Source: Streptomyces sp. NBC_01231 (GTDB lineage Bacteria > Actinomycetota > Actinomycetes > Streptomycetales > Streptomycetaceae). From it: DNA of 64,000 nt. The position numbers were made by a program, and so were the translations under genes. This document shows, piece by piece, positions 24,665 to 32,024 of the stretch (positions are counted from its first letter, which is position 1; each line of letters opens with the position of its first letter). The notes under the pieces are model-generated. The model worked only from the letters and a program-made list of their open reading frames with translations. It was not told where the DNA came from and did no database searches. The stretch spans positions 1,984,001 through 2,048,000 of the forward strand of contig CP108521.1 of assembly GCA_035999765.1 (NCBI GenBank), in the 5' to 3' direction.

Positions 24665-24751
24665 CTAGGAGGCGCACATTCGACACATACAACGAGCACC
24701 GGGCGTCAGGGTCGCCTCGGTCGCAGGGATGCGGCTGCTCGTGGTGGTCAT
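24665..24751 (-). CDS. Cys/Met-rich leader peptide upstream of metNIQ
   Basis: A 28-codon frame from ATG 24751 to TAG 24665. The peptide is Thr/Ser/Ala-rich at first and ends with ARCMCRMCAS. Three Cys and two Met codons fall within six positions (residues 21-26). The ATG has no Shine-Dalgarno, but a -10 box ends 6 nt before it, so the message is leaderless. The stop lies 51 nt before the first possible metN ATG. After the stop come a GAGGGCCCTC palindrome and a CTCGC-ccgaa-GCGAG hairpin. Cys-rich leaderless uORFs are known cysteine-responsive attenuators in mycobacterial sulfur operons. By analogy, ribosome stalling at scarce Cys or Met could tune metNIQ. The mechanism is inference. Confidence 0.72.
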   Translation of the reverse strand: MTTTSSRIPATEATLTPGARCMCRMCAS

Positions 24752-24757
24752 GCGATC

Positions 24758-24785
24758 AGTAAAGCAGACGTATGCACGCGACCAA
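24758..24785 (-). promoter_or_regulatory. Leaderless promoter of the leader peptide and metNIQ
   Basis: On the minus strand TTGGTC (24785-24780), a 16-nt spacer and TTTACT (24763-24758) are followed by 6 nt and then the ATG at 24751. This is a housekeeping-type promoter. Confidence 0.65.
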
Positions 24786-24793
24786 GAACCGCT

Positions 24794-24808
24794 GTCCGTA
24801 TGACGGAC
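24794..24808 (-). terminator. Small hairpin after the HAD phosphatase gene
   Basis: GTCCGT-atg-ACGGAC lies 16-30 nt beyond the HAD stop and just before the metNIQ promoter. With the adjacent GACGG/CCGTC arms it could form a larger terminator. The stem is short, so this is tentative. Confidence 0.4.
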
Positions 24809-24823
24809 GGCGGTGGACTGCCG

Positions 24824-25474
24824 TCAGTCCCGCACGGAGATCTCGACACCCGCCGCGGTGACCAGGGCGGACAGCGCGGACAGGTCCTTGACCACGAGGT
24901 CGGCGGTCAGCTCGTGGGCCTGGTGGGTTGTGGCCAGTGCCACGGTGGTCATCCCGGCCGCGCGGCCCGCCTGGAGTCCGGCCGGGGCGTCCTCGAAGAC
25001 GACGCACCGGGCCGGGTCGACGCCCAGTTGGCGGGCGGCGAGGAGGTAGGGCTCGGGGTCGGGCTTGCCGCGCGTGATGTCGTCGGCGACGACCAGGGTC
25101 TTGGGAAGGATGCCGACGGCGTCGAGGCGGGCCTCGGCCAGCCGACGGGTGGCCGAGGTGACGACGGCCCAGCGGTCGGCGGGCAGCGCGTCGAGGAAGT
25201 CCCGGGTACCGGGCAGCAAGCGGACCCCGTCGTTCGGTACGTCCTCCACCTCCAGCTCCTCGATCCGCGCGACGGCCTGCGGGACCACCTCGGCGGGCAG
25301 CAGCTCGGCGGCTATCTCCGCGGCCGGCCGCCCGTGCAGTTCGACGCGGGCGAAATCCTCGGCGGTGATCCCGTACTCCATGGCCCACCGCGTCCAGCAG
25401 CGGTCCACGGAGGCGAGGGAGGAGACGAGGGTTCCGTCGTTGTCGAACAGGAGGGCTTGTGCGCGGATCTTCAT
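24824..25474 (-). CDS. HAD-superfamily phosphatase, beta-phosphoglucomutase-like subgroup
   Basis: A protein of 216 residues. Motif I is LLFDNDGTLVSS, with the nucleophile Asp and the +2 Asp. A helical cap follows (YGITAEDFARVELHGRPAAEIAAEL). Motif II is VVTSATRRLAEARL. Motif III and IV are GKPDPEPYLLAARQLG and VVFEDAPAGLQAGRAAGM. It should dephosphorylate a sugar phosphate or small phosphoester, like YniC or YfbT; the substrate is unknown. ATG 25474 gives the standard MKIRAQALLFD opening. It is upstream of, but not co-transcribed with, metNIQ, which has its own promoter. Confidence 0.88.
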   Translation of the reverse strand: MKIRAQALLFDNDGTLVSSLASVDRCWTRWAMEYGITAEDFARVELHGRPAAEIAAELLPAEVVPQAVARIEELEVEDVPNDGVRLLPGTRDFLDALPADRWAVVTSATRRLAEARLDAVGILPKTLVVADDITRGKPDPEPYLLAARQLGVDPARCVVFEDAPAGLQAGRAAGMTTVALATTHQAHELTADLVVKDLSALSALVTAAGVEISVRD

Positions 25475-25531
25475 GCCCCCGACCCTACGGCGCATCCCGG
25501 GGTCGGCGGCATCGGGTCTTTTGGCCCGTAA

Positions 25532-25537
25532 TAGGGT
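25532..25537 (+). promoter_or_regulatory. -10 box (TAGGGT), leaderless-type, before membrane gene pair
   Basis: TAGGGT is separated from the ATG at 25544 by 6 nt, so transcription would start at the ATG. No good -35 is seen. Confidence 0.4.
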
Positions 25538-25543
25538 CGCGGC

Positions 25544-25903
25544 ATGCTTGATGCCCTGACGCTGGTGACCGGCGTCGCCGCACTTGTGCTGGCCGCGTGG
25601 TGCGGCTGGGCCGCCTACCGTGATCAGCCGACGAAGGACTGGCACTTCATCGGGATGGCCGTGGTGTCGGTGCTGGCCCTGGTGCAGTTGGTGATCGGGA
25701 TCGTGCAGCTGGCACGGGGCGACAAGCCGGACCAGGGCACGACGATCTTCGTGGCGTATCTGCTGGGCGCGTTCGCGTGCGTCCCCGCCGCCGGGTTCAT
25801 GTCGCTGGCCGAGCGGACCCGTTGGGGATCGGTCACCGTGGCGGCCGGCGGTGTGGTGTTGGCGGTGCTGGAGGTGCGGCTCTATGACATCTGGGGAGGC
25901 TGA
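25544..25903 (+). CDS. Four-helix membrane protein, first of a pair
   Basis: A 119-residue hydrophobic protein with about four transmembrane segments (VTGVAALVLAAWCGWAAY; FIGMAVVSVLALVQLVIGIVQ; IFVAYLLGAFACVPAAGFM; VTVAAGGVVLAVLEVRLY). There is one cytosolic or external loop between helices 2 and 3 (ARGDKPDQGT). No catalytic motif is seen and I do not recognise a function. It lies 1 nt upstream of the next membrane gene, and the two are almost certainly co-translated. Such pairs recur in Streptomyces core regions. Confidence 0.8.
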   Translation: MLDALTLVTGVAALVLAAWCGWAAYRDQPTKDWHFIGMAVVSVLALVQLVIGIVQLARGDKPDQGTTIFVAYLLGAFACVPAAGFMSLAERTRWGSVTVAAGGVVLAVLEVRLYDIWGG

Positions 25904-25904
25904 G

Positions 25905-26333
25905 ATGGCGGCCACACGGGAGAAGCCGGCGCGCAACCGGCTGATCAGCGGGCCGGGGACGCTGCTCGTGTGGCTGTACGGCGTGATGGTCGTCGGCGCG
26001 GTGTCGCGCTCGGTCTACCAGATCGCCACGGAGTTCGACCGGGCGCCGCTCGCGTACTCGCTGTCGGCCGCCGCGGGGTTGGTGTACGGGTTCATCACGT
26101 ACTCACTGGTGCGGGGTGGGGAGCAGGCGCGCAGGGCGGCCTTGGTGTGCTGCGCCGCGGAGCTGGTGGGGGTGCTGACCGTCGGCACCTGGGCGTTGGT
26201 CGATCCGTCCGCTTTTCCGGACCAGACCGTGTGGTCCGACTACGGGATGGAGTACCTCTTCATTCCCGTGATCCTGCCGATCTCCGCGCTGTACTGGTTG
26301 CGGAAGGCGGCGCGACAGGAAGATGCCGCCTGA
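25905..26333 (+). CDS. Membrane protein, second of a pair
   Basis: A 142-residue protein with four predicted helices (LLVWLYGVMVVGAVSRSVYQ; LAYSLSAAAGLVYGFITYSL; AALVCCAAELVGVLTVGTWAL; YLFIPVILPISALYWL) and a basic C-terminus (RKAARQ). The ATG follows the previous stop by one base, with GGGGAGG upstream inside the first gene. It probably forms a complex with the preceding protein, which is inference from coupling. No known motif is seen. Confidence 0.8.
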   Translation: MAATREKPARNRLISGPGTLLVWLYGVMVVGAVSRSVYQIATEFDRAPLAYSLSAAAGLVYGFITYSLVRGGEQARRAALVCCAAELVGVLTVGTWALVDPSAFPDQTVWSDYGMEYLFIPVILPISALYWLRKAARQEDAA

Positions 26334-26403
26334 CGGTGGTCGGGCGGCATCCAGTCATCCGTGACGGGTCACGCGTGGCTCCCGGGCCCCTCGGGGCAGG
26401 GTG

Positions 26404-26901
26404 TCACGCCGTCGCCGCGTAGGCGCCCGCCGGCTTCTCGAGGACGATCATCTCGACGCCGTCCGCGCCCTGGGCCATGCCCACCGTCTGGTAGCCACCC
26501 CGGCGGTACAGGCTGAGGTTGCTCTCGCTGCGGTGGCCCGTGTGGAGGCGGAAGCTGGTGGCGCCGCGCTCCCCGGCCAGCGCCGACTCGGCCGCGCGCA
26601 GCAGCCGGGCGCCGATGCCGTGCCCCTGGAGGCGAGGATGGACGCAGAGCCTGCCGATGGAGGCCGAACCGTCGTCGATGACCCGGCCGCGCACCGAGCC
26701 GACCACCTCGTCGCCCAGCCGCGCCACGAAGACGCAGTCCGTGACGACCTCTCCGCGGAGCTCGTCCAGGGTCTGGACGAGCGGATCGATGCGGTAGTTG
26801 CCGTACAGCGCCGCCTCACTCTGGAAGCACAGGTACTGCAGCTTGAAGATCTGCTCCGCGTCCTGCTCGGTCGCCGCAGAGATGGTCACGCTCATGCCCA
26901 T
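26404..26901 (-). CDS. GNAT acetyltransferase
   Basis: A 165-residue single-domain GNAT. It has GSVRGRVIDDGSASIGRLCVHP leading into the acetyl-CoA loop RLQGHGIGARLLRAAES. The C-terminal SNLSLYRRGGYQTVG is a typical substrate-pocket and Tyr region. Start 26901 follows GGGAGG with 9 nt spacing. The substrate is unknown. It is convergent with the membrane-protein pair and next to the sigma-like gene on the same strand. Confidence 0.85.
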   Translation of the reverse strand: MGMSVTISAATEQDAEQIFKLQYLCFQSEAALYGNYRIDPLVQTLDELRGEVVTDCVFVARLGDEVVGSVRGRVIDDGSASIGRLCVHPRLQGHGIGARLLRAAESALAGERGATSFRLHTGHRSESNLSLYRRGGYQTVGMAQGADGVEMIVLEKPAGAYAATA

Positions 26902-26946
26902 GTGCGCACGCCTCCCGCTCACCTGATCGCCTGTTGTTCCTCACTC

Positions 26947-27453
26947 CTATCCCCGCACTCCGTGGGCCGCAACCTCCGGTGCGAGCAAACGACGCAGACA
27001 TCCCAGACATCTGGAACGTTCCGGACCGAGACTGCCCTGTGAGATACCCAACTCCCCCGCGATCTCGCGGTAGGTGAGGTCCCTCGGCGACAGGAGCGCC
27101 TCCATCAGACGGGGGCAGCGGCCGGGCAGACGGCGTACGGCGTCGCGCAGGGCCCGGCGACGGGCCGCGGCGAGCGCCAGCTGTTCGGGGGTGACCTCGC
27201 CGTCGTCGGCCGGTTCGGTCTCGTACGGCCCTTCCCGGCGGTACGTACGGCGGGTGCGGCGGGACTCGGAGCGGACGGCGCGACGGAGCCAGTCGTGCGG
27301 GTCGAGGGGCGGTCCCTGGACGTCCAGGCGTTCCAGGAGACGGAGCCAGACCGCCTGCTCCAGGTCGCCGGGCTCCGTTCCGGTGGCATGCGCCTCCGCC
27401 GAGGCTTCGGCGGTGAGCAGCGGGCGCAGGGCGGTGAGCAGGTCGTGCGTCAT
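26947..27453 (-). CDS. Sigma-70-like (ECF-type) RNA polymerase sigma factor
   Basis: A 168-residue sigma-like protein. The first ~75 residues resemble region 2 (DLEQAVWLRLLERL, DPHDWLRRAVRSESRR), but the -10 recognition part is short and divergent. The C-terminal half is a good region 4: LRDAVRRLPGRCPRLMEALLSPRDLTYREIAGELGI followed by the recognition helix SQGSLGPERSRCLGCLRRLL. No anti-sigma gene is adjacent. The short, Arg-rich region 2 suggests it may need a partner or act atypically. ATG 27453 is the only plausible start. Confidence 0.78.
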   Translation of the reverse strand: MTHDLLTALRPLLTAEASAEAHATGTEPGDLEQAVWLRLLERLDVQGPPLDPHDWLRRAVRSESRRTRRTYRREGPYETEPADDGEVTPEQLALAAARRRALRDAVRRLPGRCPRLMEALLSPRDLTYREIAGELGISQGSLGPERSRCLGCLRRLLAPEVAAHGVRG

Positions 27454-27527
27454 ACGCGGAGCAACGCGGCCGTCCGGGCGGCGGGTTGCCCGGACGGCCG
27501 GTTGTCACCCCAAACAGGGCCGTCGGC

Positions 27528-28700
27528 TCAGCCGTTGACGAAGTCCGCGCGGGCCAGCAGACCGGTGTCCGGGTTGTCGGTGAAGACTCCGTCGATGCCT
27601 GTGGCGAAGTAGACCTGGAAGGCGCCGAAGGCGTCGCCGTACGCGTCCGCGTCCGTGCCCTTGCGGAAGTCCGCGGGCAGGAAGGGGTTCTCGTTGCGCA
27701 TGGTGTACGGGTGCAGCAGCAGGCCGACCGCGTGGGCGTCCTTCACCAGGGTGGTCGGCGTGGTGAGCCGGCCGCCGACGTCCTTCGGGATGACCAGGTC
27801 CAGGGTCGGGCCGATGCCCTGGGCGTAGCCGGCGATCTCCCTCAGGCCCTTGCGGGTGACGAGGTCGGCGACCGTGCGCGGGTCACCGGTCTCGACGAAG
27901 TCCCAGGGGCGGCTGTCGGCCGAGGAGAGAAGCACCGCCAGCGGGTTGTCGACGAGCTTGTTCAGGCGCTGGATGCTGGTCGGTTCGAAGGACTGCAGGA
28001 TGACCGGCGAGTTCCGCTTGTCCTTGCCGTACTTGCGCAGCAGCTTGGCGACCCGCTCCTCCAGGCCCAGGCCCAGCTTGCGGAAGTACGTGGGGTGCTT
28101 GGTCTCGGGGTAGATCCAGACCTGCCTGCCGCGCTTACGGGTCTGCTCGTCCTGCCACTTCAGGACCTCCTCGAAGGTGGGGATCTCCCAGCGGCCGTCG
28201 TAGAGGGTGTTGTGCGGGCGGTTGGCCGGGATGCGCTCTATCGCGCGGAGCGTCTTCAGCTCGGCGAGGGTGAAGTCCTCGGTGAACCAGCCGGTGGTGG
28301 AGACGCCGTCGAGGACCTTGGTGGTCTTGCGGCCCGCGAACTCGGGGTGGTGCGCGACATCCGTGGTGCCGCCGATCTCCGGCTCGTGGCGGCAGACGAG
28401 GTGACCGTCCTTGGTCGGCACCAGGTCGCCGGCCTCGACGATGTCGGCGCCCAGGTCGAGAGCCAGCTGGTAGGAGCCGAAGGTGTGTTCGGGGCGGTAG
28501 CCGCTCGCGCCGCGGTGGCCGATGATCGTGGGAACCGGCAGGCCGCTCACTCCACCGCCGTGTCCCGCGCCCGCCGCTCTCGCGGTGCCGGACAGTCCGA
28601 GGACCGCTCCGCCCGCACCGAGCACCGCGGCACCGAGCAGCGCCCGGCGTCCCGTGCGCGCCTGCTCGGTCGACTCGTGCTGCGACTCCTGCGTTGCCAT
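27528..28700 (-). CDS. glpQ: Tat-exported glycerophosphodiester phosphodiesterase
   Basis: A 390-residue secreted GlpQ-type enzyme. It splits glycerophosphodiesters such as deacylated phospholipids or teichoic-acid fragments to glycerol-3-phosphate and an alcohol. The twin-arginine leader has TGRRALLGAAVLGAGG and a TARAAG cleavage region. The TIM-barrel catalytic phrases are IIGHRGASGYRPEHT, VEAGDLVPTKDGHLVCRHE, IYPETKHPTYF and GIDGVFTDNPD. The HRG...E metal and acid-base residues are all present. ATG 28700 follows AAAGGG. A PHO-box-like direct repeat lies about 215-255 nt upstream, fitting phosphate-starvation control. Confidence 0.92.
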   Translation of the reverse strand: MATQESQHESTEQARTGRRALLGAAVLGAGGAVLGLSGTARAAGAGHGGGVSGLPVPTIIGHRGASGYRPEHTFGSYQLALDLGADIVEAGDLVPTKDGHLVCRHEPEIGGTTDVAHHPEFAGRKTTKVLDGVSTTGWFTEDFTLAELKTLRAIERIPANRPHNTLYDGRWEIPTFEEVLKWQDEQTRKRGRQVWIYPETKHPTYFRKLGLGLEERVAKLLRKYGKDKRNSPVILQSFEPTSIQRLNKLVDNPLAVLLSSADSRPWDFVETGDPRTVADLVTRKGLREIAGYAQGIGPTLDLVIPKDVGGRLTTPTTLVKDAHAVGLLLHPYTMRNENPFLPADFRKGTDADAYGDAFGAFQVYFATGIDGVFTDNPDTGLLARADFVNG

Positions 28701-28912
28701 GAGCGCCCTTTCTGCCGTCGACTCGTGGATGCGCGCCGATCGTAGGTGCGCGCACATGGCGGGCGGGAGACCCGCGGCGGAACACGCGGGTGACACCGGA
28801 TGTCGTATGGGAACAGATGTCTGATGACTCGTCGGCTTCATGGCCACGCTGACGGGTACGCGACCTCTGTCACATCGTTCCGGCCGGGTTTCCGCCGGGC
28901 AACGGCGTGCCA

Positions 28913-28956
28913 CCGCAGGTAAACCAGCGTCAACAGTACGTAAGACCTCGGTGAAC
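28913..28956 (-). promoter_or_regulatory. PHO-box-like direct repeats upstream of glpQ
   Basis: Read toward glpQ, four consecutive 11-nt units begin GTTCACC, TCTTACG, GTTGACG and TTTACCT (28956 down to 28913). The PhoP consensus is 11-nt direct repeats starting GTTCACC. The first unit matches 7/7 and the third 5/7. In S. coelicolor, glpQ1 is a known PhoP target, which supports this call. The same site could also affect the divergent acyltransferase gene. Confidence 0.6.
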
Positions 28957-29058
28957 GCCCCGTGCCCGATGTGCGCGAGCCCCCGGACCGCGAGTAATGT
29001 CCTCACCTGCACGGACTCATACAGATTCGCTCGCCATCTCTTGACACCGGAGGGCCCG

Positions 29059-29730
29059 TTGTCCCGCTTCGCGTTCATCAAGGCAGTGCTCGGACCGATC
29101 ATGCGCCTGATGTTCCGCCCACAGGTGGAGGGCGCGGAGCACATCCCGGGCGAGGGTCCGGTGATCCTGGCCGGCAACCATCTGACGTTCATCGACTCGA
29201 TGATCATGCCGCTCTTCTGCGACCGGCAGGTCTTCTTCATCGGCAAGGACGAGTACGTCACCGGCAAGGGCCTCAAGGGTCGCCTGATGGCCTGGTTCTT
29301 CACGGGCTGCGGCATGATCCCGGTCGACCGGGACGGTGGGCGGGGCGGTGTCGCGGCGCTGATGACCGGCCGCCGGGTGCTGGAGGAGGGCAAGGTCTTC
29401 AGCATCTACCCGGAGGGCACCCGCTCCCCCGACGGCCGGCTCTACCGGGGCCGTACGGGCATCGCCCGACTGGCCATGATGACGGGCGCGCCCGTCGTGC
29501 CGTTCGCCATCATCGGCACGGACAAGATCCAGCCCGGCGGCGCCGGCTTCCCGCGCCCCGGCCGGGTCACGGTCCGGTTCGGCGAGGCGATGGAGTTCTC
29601 CCGCTACGAGGGCATGGACCGCGACCGCTACGTCCTGCGGGCCGTGACCGACTCCGTGATGACCGAGGTCATGCGGCTGTCCGGCCAGGAGTACGTGGAC
29701 ATGTACGCCACCAAGGCGAAGGCCGCGTAG
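29059..29730 (+). CDS. PlsC-type 1-acyl-glycerol-3-phosphate acyltransferase
   Basis: A 223-residue membrane-associated acyltransferase. The acyl-transfer motif is NHLTFID (H-x4-D). The glycerophosphate-binding motif is YPEGTRSPDGRLYRGRTG, and later PVVPFAIIGTDKI matches motif IV. It probably transfers a fatty acyl chain to lysophosphatidate in phospholipid synthesis. The TTG at 29059 is chosen because GGAGGG precedes it. The longer ATG frame would begin inside the divergent promoter region and carries no conserved residues. It is divergent from glpQ, an interesting pairing of phospholipid synthesis and breakdown. Confidence 0.87.
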   Translation: MSRFAFIKAVLGPIMRLMFRPQVEGAEHIPGEGPVILAGNHLTFIDSMIMPLFCDRQVFFIGKDEYVTGKGLKGRLMAWFFTGCGMIPVDRDGGRGGVAALMTGRRVLEEGKVFSIYPEGTRSPDGRLYRGRTGIARLAMMTGAPVVPFAIIGTDKIQPGGAGFPRPGRVTVRFGEAMEFSRYEGMDRDRYVLRAVTDSVMTEVMRLSGQEYVDMYATKAKAA

Positions 29731-29847
29731 CGCTCCGCCGGGTTGGGCGGGGGCGGCGCGGGGAGTTGCGGCTGCGTTTGGGTGTGGGTCCGCTGTGGCT
29801 GGTCGCGCCCACGCGGCGGAGCCGCACATCGACACAGCTCCGCGCCC

Positions 29848-31371
29848 CTAAGGGGCGCTGTCCAGCCGTTGGTCTCGTAGCAGGAACCAGGCTGCGACCG
29901 ACGCCGCGAGCAGTACCGCCGCGCCGACTCCCGCCGCCAGGGCGAGGCCGTCCACGAAGGACGTCCGGGCCGCGTTCAGGAGCGTCTTTGATGTCTGCGC
30001 CGGCAGGCCCGCCGCCGCCTCCACCGCTCCGCCCAGCGACTCGTGGGCCTCGGCCGGTGTGCCCGCCGGGCCCGTGAAGTCGCGGTAGACGCCCGTGACG
30101 ATCGAGCCGAGTACGGCGATGCCGAGGGCGGCGCCGAGTTCGTAGGCCGTCTCCGAGACCGCGGACGCGGAGCCCGCCTGTTCCTTTGGTACGGACCCGA
30201 GGATCACGTCGGCGGTCACGGTGAAGGAGAAGCCCGCGCCGACGCCGACGATGAGCAGCGCGGCCCCGAGCAGCGGATAGCCCGTGGACTGGTCGATGAC
30301 GGTGAGCGAGGCCAGGGCGAGACCGACGGCCGCGAGTCCGCCGGCGACGACGGACCGCACCGAGAAGCGCCGGGCCACGGTCCCGGCGATCAGGCCGGCC
30401 ACCACCGCGCCGACGGCGGCGGGCAGTTCGGCCAGACCTGCCTCCAACGGGCCCCTGCCCTGCACGAGTTGCAGGTACTGGGAGAGGAAGAACACCAGCC
30501 CCGACAGTCCGAGGACGGTCAGCAGGTCGGCCAGCACCGCGCCGCTGAAGCCACGGTCGCGGAACAGCCGCATGTCCAGCAGCGGGGTCGGCAGGGTGAG
30601 CTGACGGTGTACGAAGCCGTAGAGCGCGCCCGCGCCCAGCAGGGCCGAGGCGAGCGTTTCCCAGGTGATGCCGTGGGTCGCGGCCTCCTTGACGGCGTAC
30701 ACGATGCCGATCATGCCGACCAGCGACAGGACGACGCTGCGCGTGTCCCACGGACCGGGACGCGGATTCCGCGACTCGGGCAGCAGCTTGCTGCCGACGA
30801 GGACCAGGACGACCATCACGGGCAGGTTGACCAGGAAGACCGATCCCCACCAGAAGTGTTCGAGCAGGAAGCCGCCGGCGATCGGACCGATGGCCGTTCC
30901 CGCGGACGCGGTCGCGCCCCAGATCCCGACGGCCAGGCTGCGTTCGCGCCGGTCGTGGAAGAGGTTGCGGATCAGAGCCAGCGTGGCGGGCATCAGGGTC
31001 GCGCCGGCGACGCCCAGCAGGGCCCGGGCGACGATCATCAGCTCGGGTGTCGTGGCGTAGGCGTTGAGGACTGATATCGCCCCGAACGCGGTGGCGCCGA
31101 CCAGCAGGATCCGCTTGCGGCCGATGCGGTCGCCGAGGCTGCCCATGGAGACGAGCAGACCGGCGATGACGAAGGAGTAGACGTCACCGATCCACAGGAG
31201 CTGGGTGCCGGTGGGATTCAGGTCCTCGCTGATGTAGGGGGTCGCGAGACCGAGAACGGTCGCGTCGACGGCCACCAGCAGCACGGCGAGCACGAGGACG
31301 GACAGCGCGAGCCAGCGGCCGGGACGCTTCACCGCCTCGGTCGGGTTCGCCTGCCGCAGGGTGCTGGTCAT
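29848..31371 (-). CDS. MFS multidrug efflux protein, DHA2 (14-TMS) family
   Basis: A 507-residue drug:proton antiporter with 14 predicted helices. It opens WLALSVLVLAVLLVAVDATVL. Motif A GSLGDRIGRKRILLVG lies after helix 2. Helix 5 has the antiporter motif C region ATASAGTAIGPIAGGFLLE. Substrates are unknown but likely a toxic or endogenous secondary metabolite. Its ATG overlaps the stop of the TetR gene by 4 nt (ATGA), so pump and repressor form an operon. Confidence 0.92.
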   Translation of the reverse strand: MTSTLRQANPTEAVKRPGRWLALSVLVLAVLLVAVDATVLGLATPYISEDLNPTGTQLLWIGDVYSFVIAGLLVSMGSLGDRIGRKRILLVGATAFGAISVLNAYATTPELMIVARALLGVAGATLMPATLALIRNLFHDRRERSLAVGIWGATASAGTAIGPIAGGFLLEHFWWGSVFLVNLPVMVVLVLVGSKLLPESRNPRPGPWDTRSVVLSLVGMIGIVYAVKEAATHGITWETLASALLGAGALYGFVHRQLTLPTPLLDMRLFRDRGFSGAVLADLLTVLGLSGLVFFLSQYLQLVQGRGPLEAGLAELPAAVGAVVAGLIAGTVARRFSVRSVVAGGLAAVGLALASLTVIDQSTGYPLLGAALLIVGVGAGFSFTVTADVILGSVPKEQAGSASAVSETAYELGAALGIAVLGSIVTGVYRDFTGPAGTPAEAHESLGGAVEAAAGLPAQTSKTLLNAARTSFVDGLALAAGVGAAVLLAASVAAWFLLRDQRLDSAP

Positions 31372-31934
31372 GATTCCTCTCTTTGGGGTTCGTCTCGTCG
31401 TAGTGCGCCGCCGAGCAGCAGCTCGGTGATCATGTGGGTGAAGTCGTTGGGAGCGACCCTGCCGTCCGCCACCGCCCAGGCGCCGGCGGCCATCAGGCCG
31501 TAGAGCGCCTCGGTGAGCCAGCCGGGGGTCAGGTCGATGCGGAACTCGCCGGTCGACTGGCCGCGCCGGAACAGCGCGGCGATCCGGGCGTCCAGGCGGG
31601 ACCAGCCCTCGTTCTGTTCCTCGCCCTCGAACAGTTGGTTCTCGCTGTAGAGGAAGGCGAGCAGGCCGGCGGCGGGTTCGAGTTCCCGCACGAATCTGCG
31701 CAGGGCCTCCTGGGCCGGGCCGTCGTCGAGCCGGGCCGCGACCGCCGCCGCCTCGCACTCCGCGATGCCGAGCGCCTCCAGCGCCCGGACGAGCGCGTCG
31801 CGGCCGGCGAACTGGCGGTGCAGTGTGGCCCTGCTGATCCCGGCCCCCTTGGCGACCTCGTCCATGGTCGCGGTGGATTTGCGGGTCAGCAGGGCCGCGG
31901 CACTGCGCAGCACATGGTCACGATCGACAGCCAT
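31368..31934 (-). CDS. TetR-family repressor of the adjacent efflux pump
   Basis: A 188-residue regulator. The N-terminal helix-turn-helix is STATMDEVAKGAGISRATLHRQF. The C-terminal ligand domain (LEALGIAECEAAAVAARL through GWLTEALYGLMAAGAW) resembles the PsrA/SCO-type TetR effector fold. It precedes the MFS pump in one operon with coupled translation. A perfect operator palindrome lies immediately upstream, so autoregulation is expected. Starts at 31934, 31952 or 31961 are all possible. I chose 31934 because the other two lie inside the operator or the -10 region. Confidence 0.85.
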   Translation of the reverse strand: MAVDRDHVLRSAAALLTRKSTATMDEVAKGAGISRATLHRQFAGRDALVRALEALGIAECEAAAVAARLDDGPAQEALRRFVRELEPAAGLLAFLYSENQLFEGEEQNEGWSRLDARIAALFRRGQSTGEFRIDLTPGWLTEALYGLMAAGAWAVADGRVAPNDFTHMITELLLGGALRRDEPQREES

Positions 31935-31953
31935 GAGACGAGGGTAGACCATA

Positions 31954-31971
31954 TGAGACACGTTTGTCTCA
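31954..31971. promoter_or_regulatory. TetR operator palindrome
   Basis: TGAGACA-cgtt-TGTCTCA is a perfect 7-bp-arm palindrome. On the minus strand it sits just upstream of a TATGGT -10 box (31953-31948), between the -35 and -10 positions, ideal for repression. A second TATGGT (31977-31972) abuts its other side. Confidence 0.75.
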
Positions 31972-32024
31972 CCATAGGCATGCGTGACTCATCGCCTTAG
32001 GTCGACGAGAGTTACCCAGTGGCC

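Noticed and set aside
24615..24800. SAM riboswitch upstream of metN
   Set aside because: I looked for the conserved SAM-I core pattern and for a SAM-IV-like fold and found neither. The leader peptide explains the region better.
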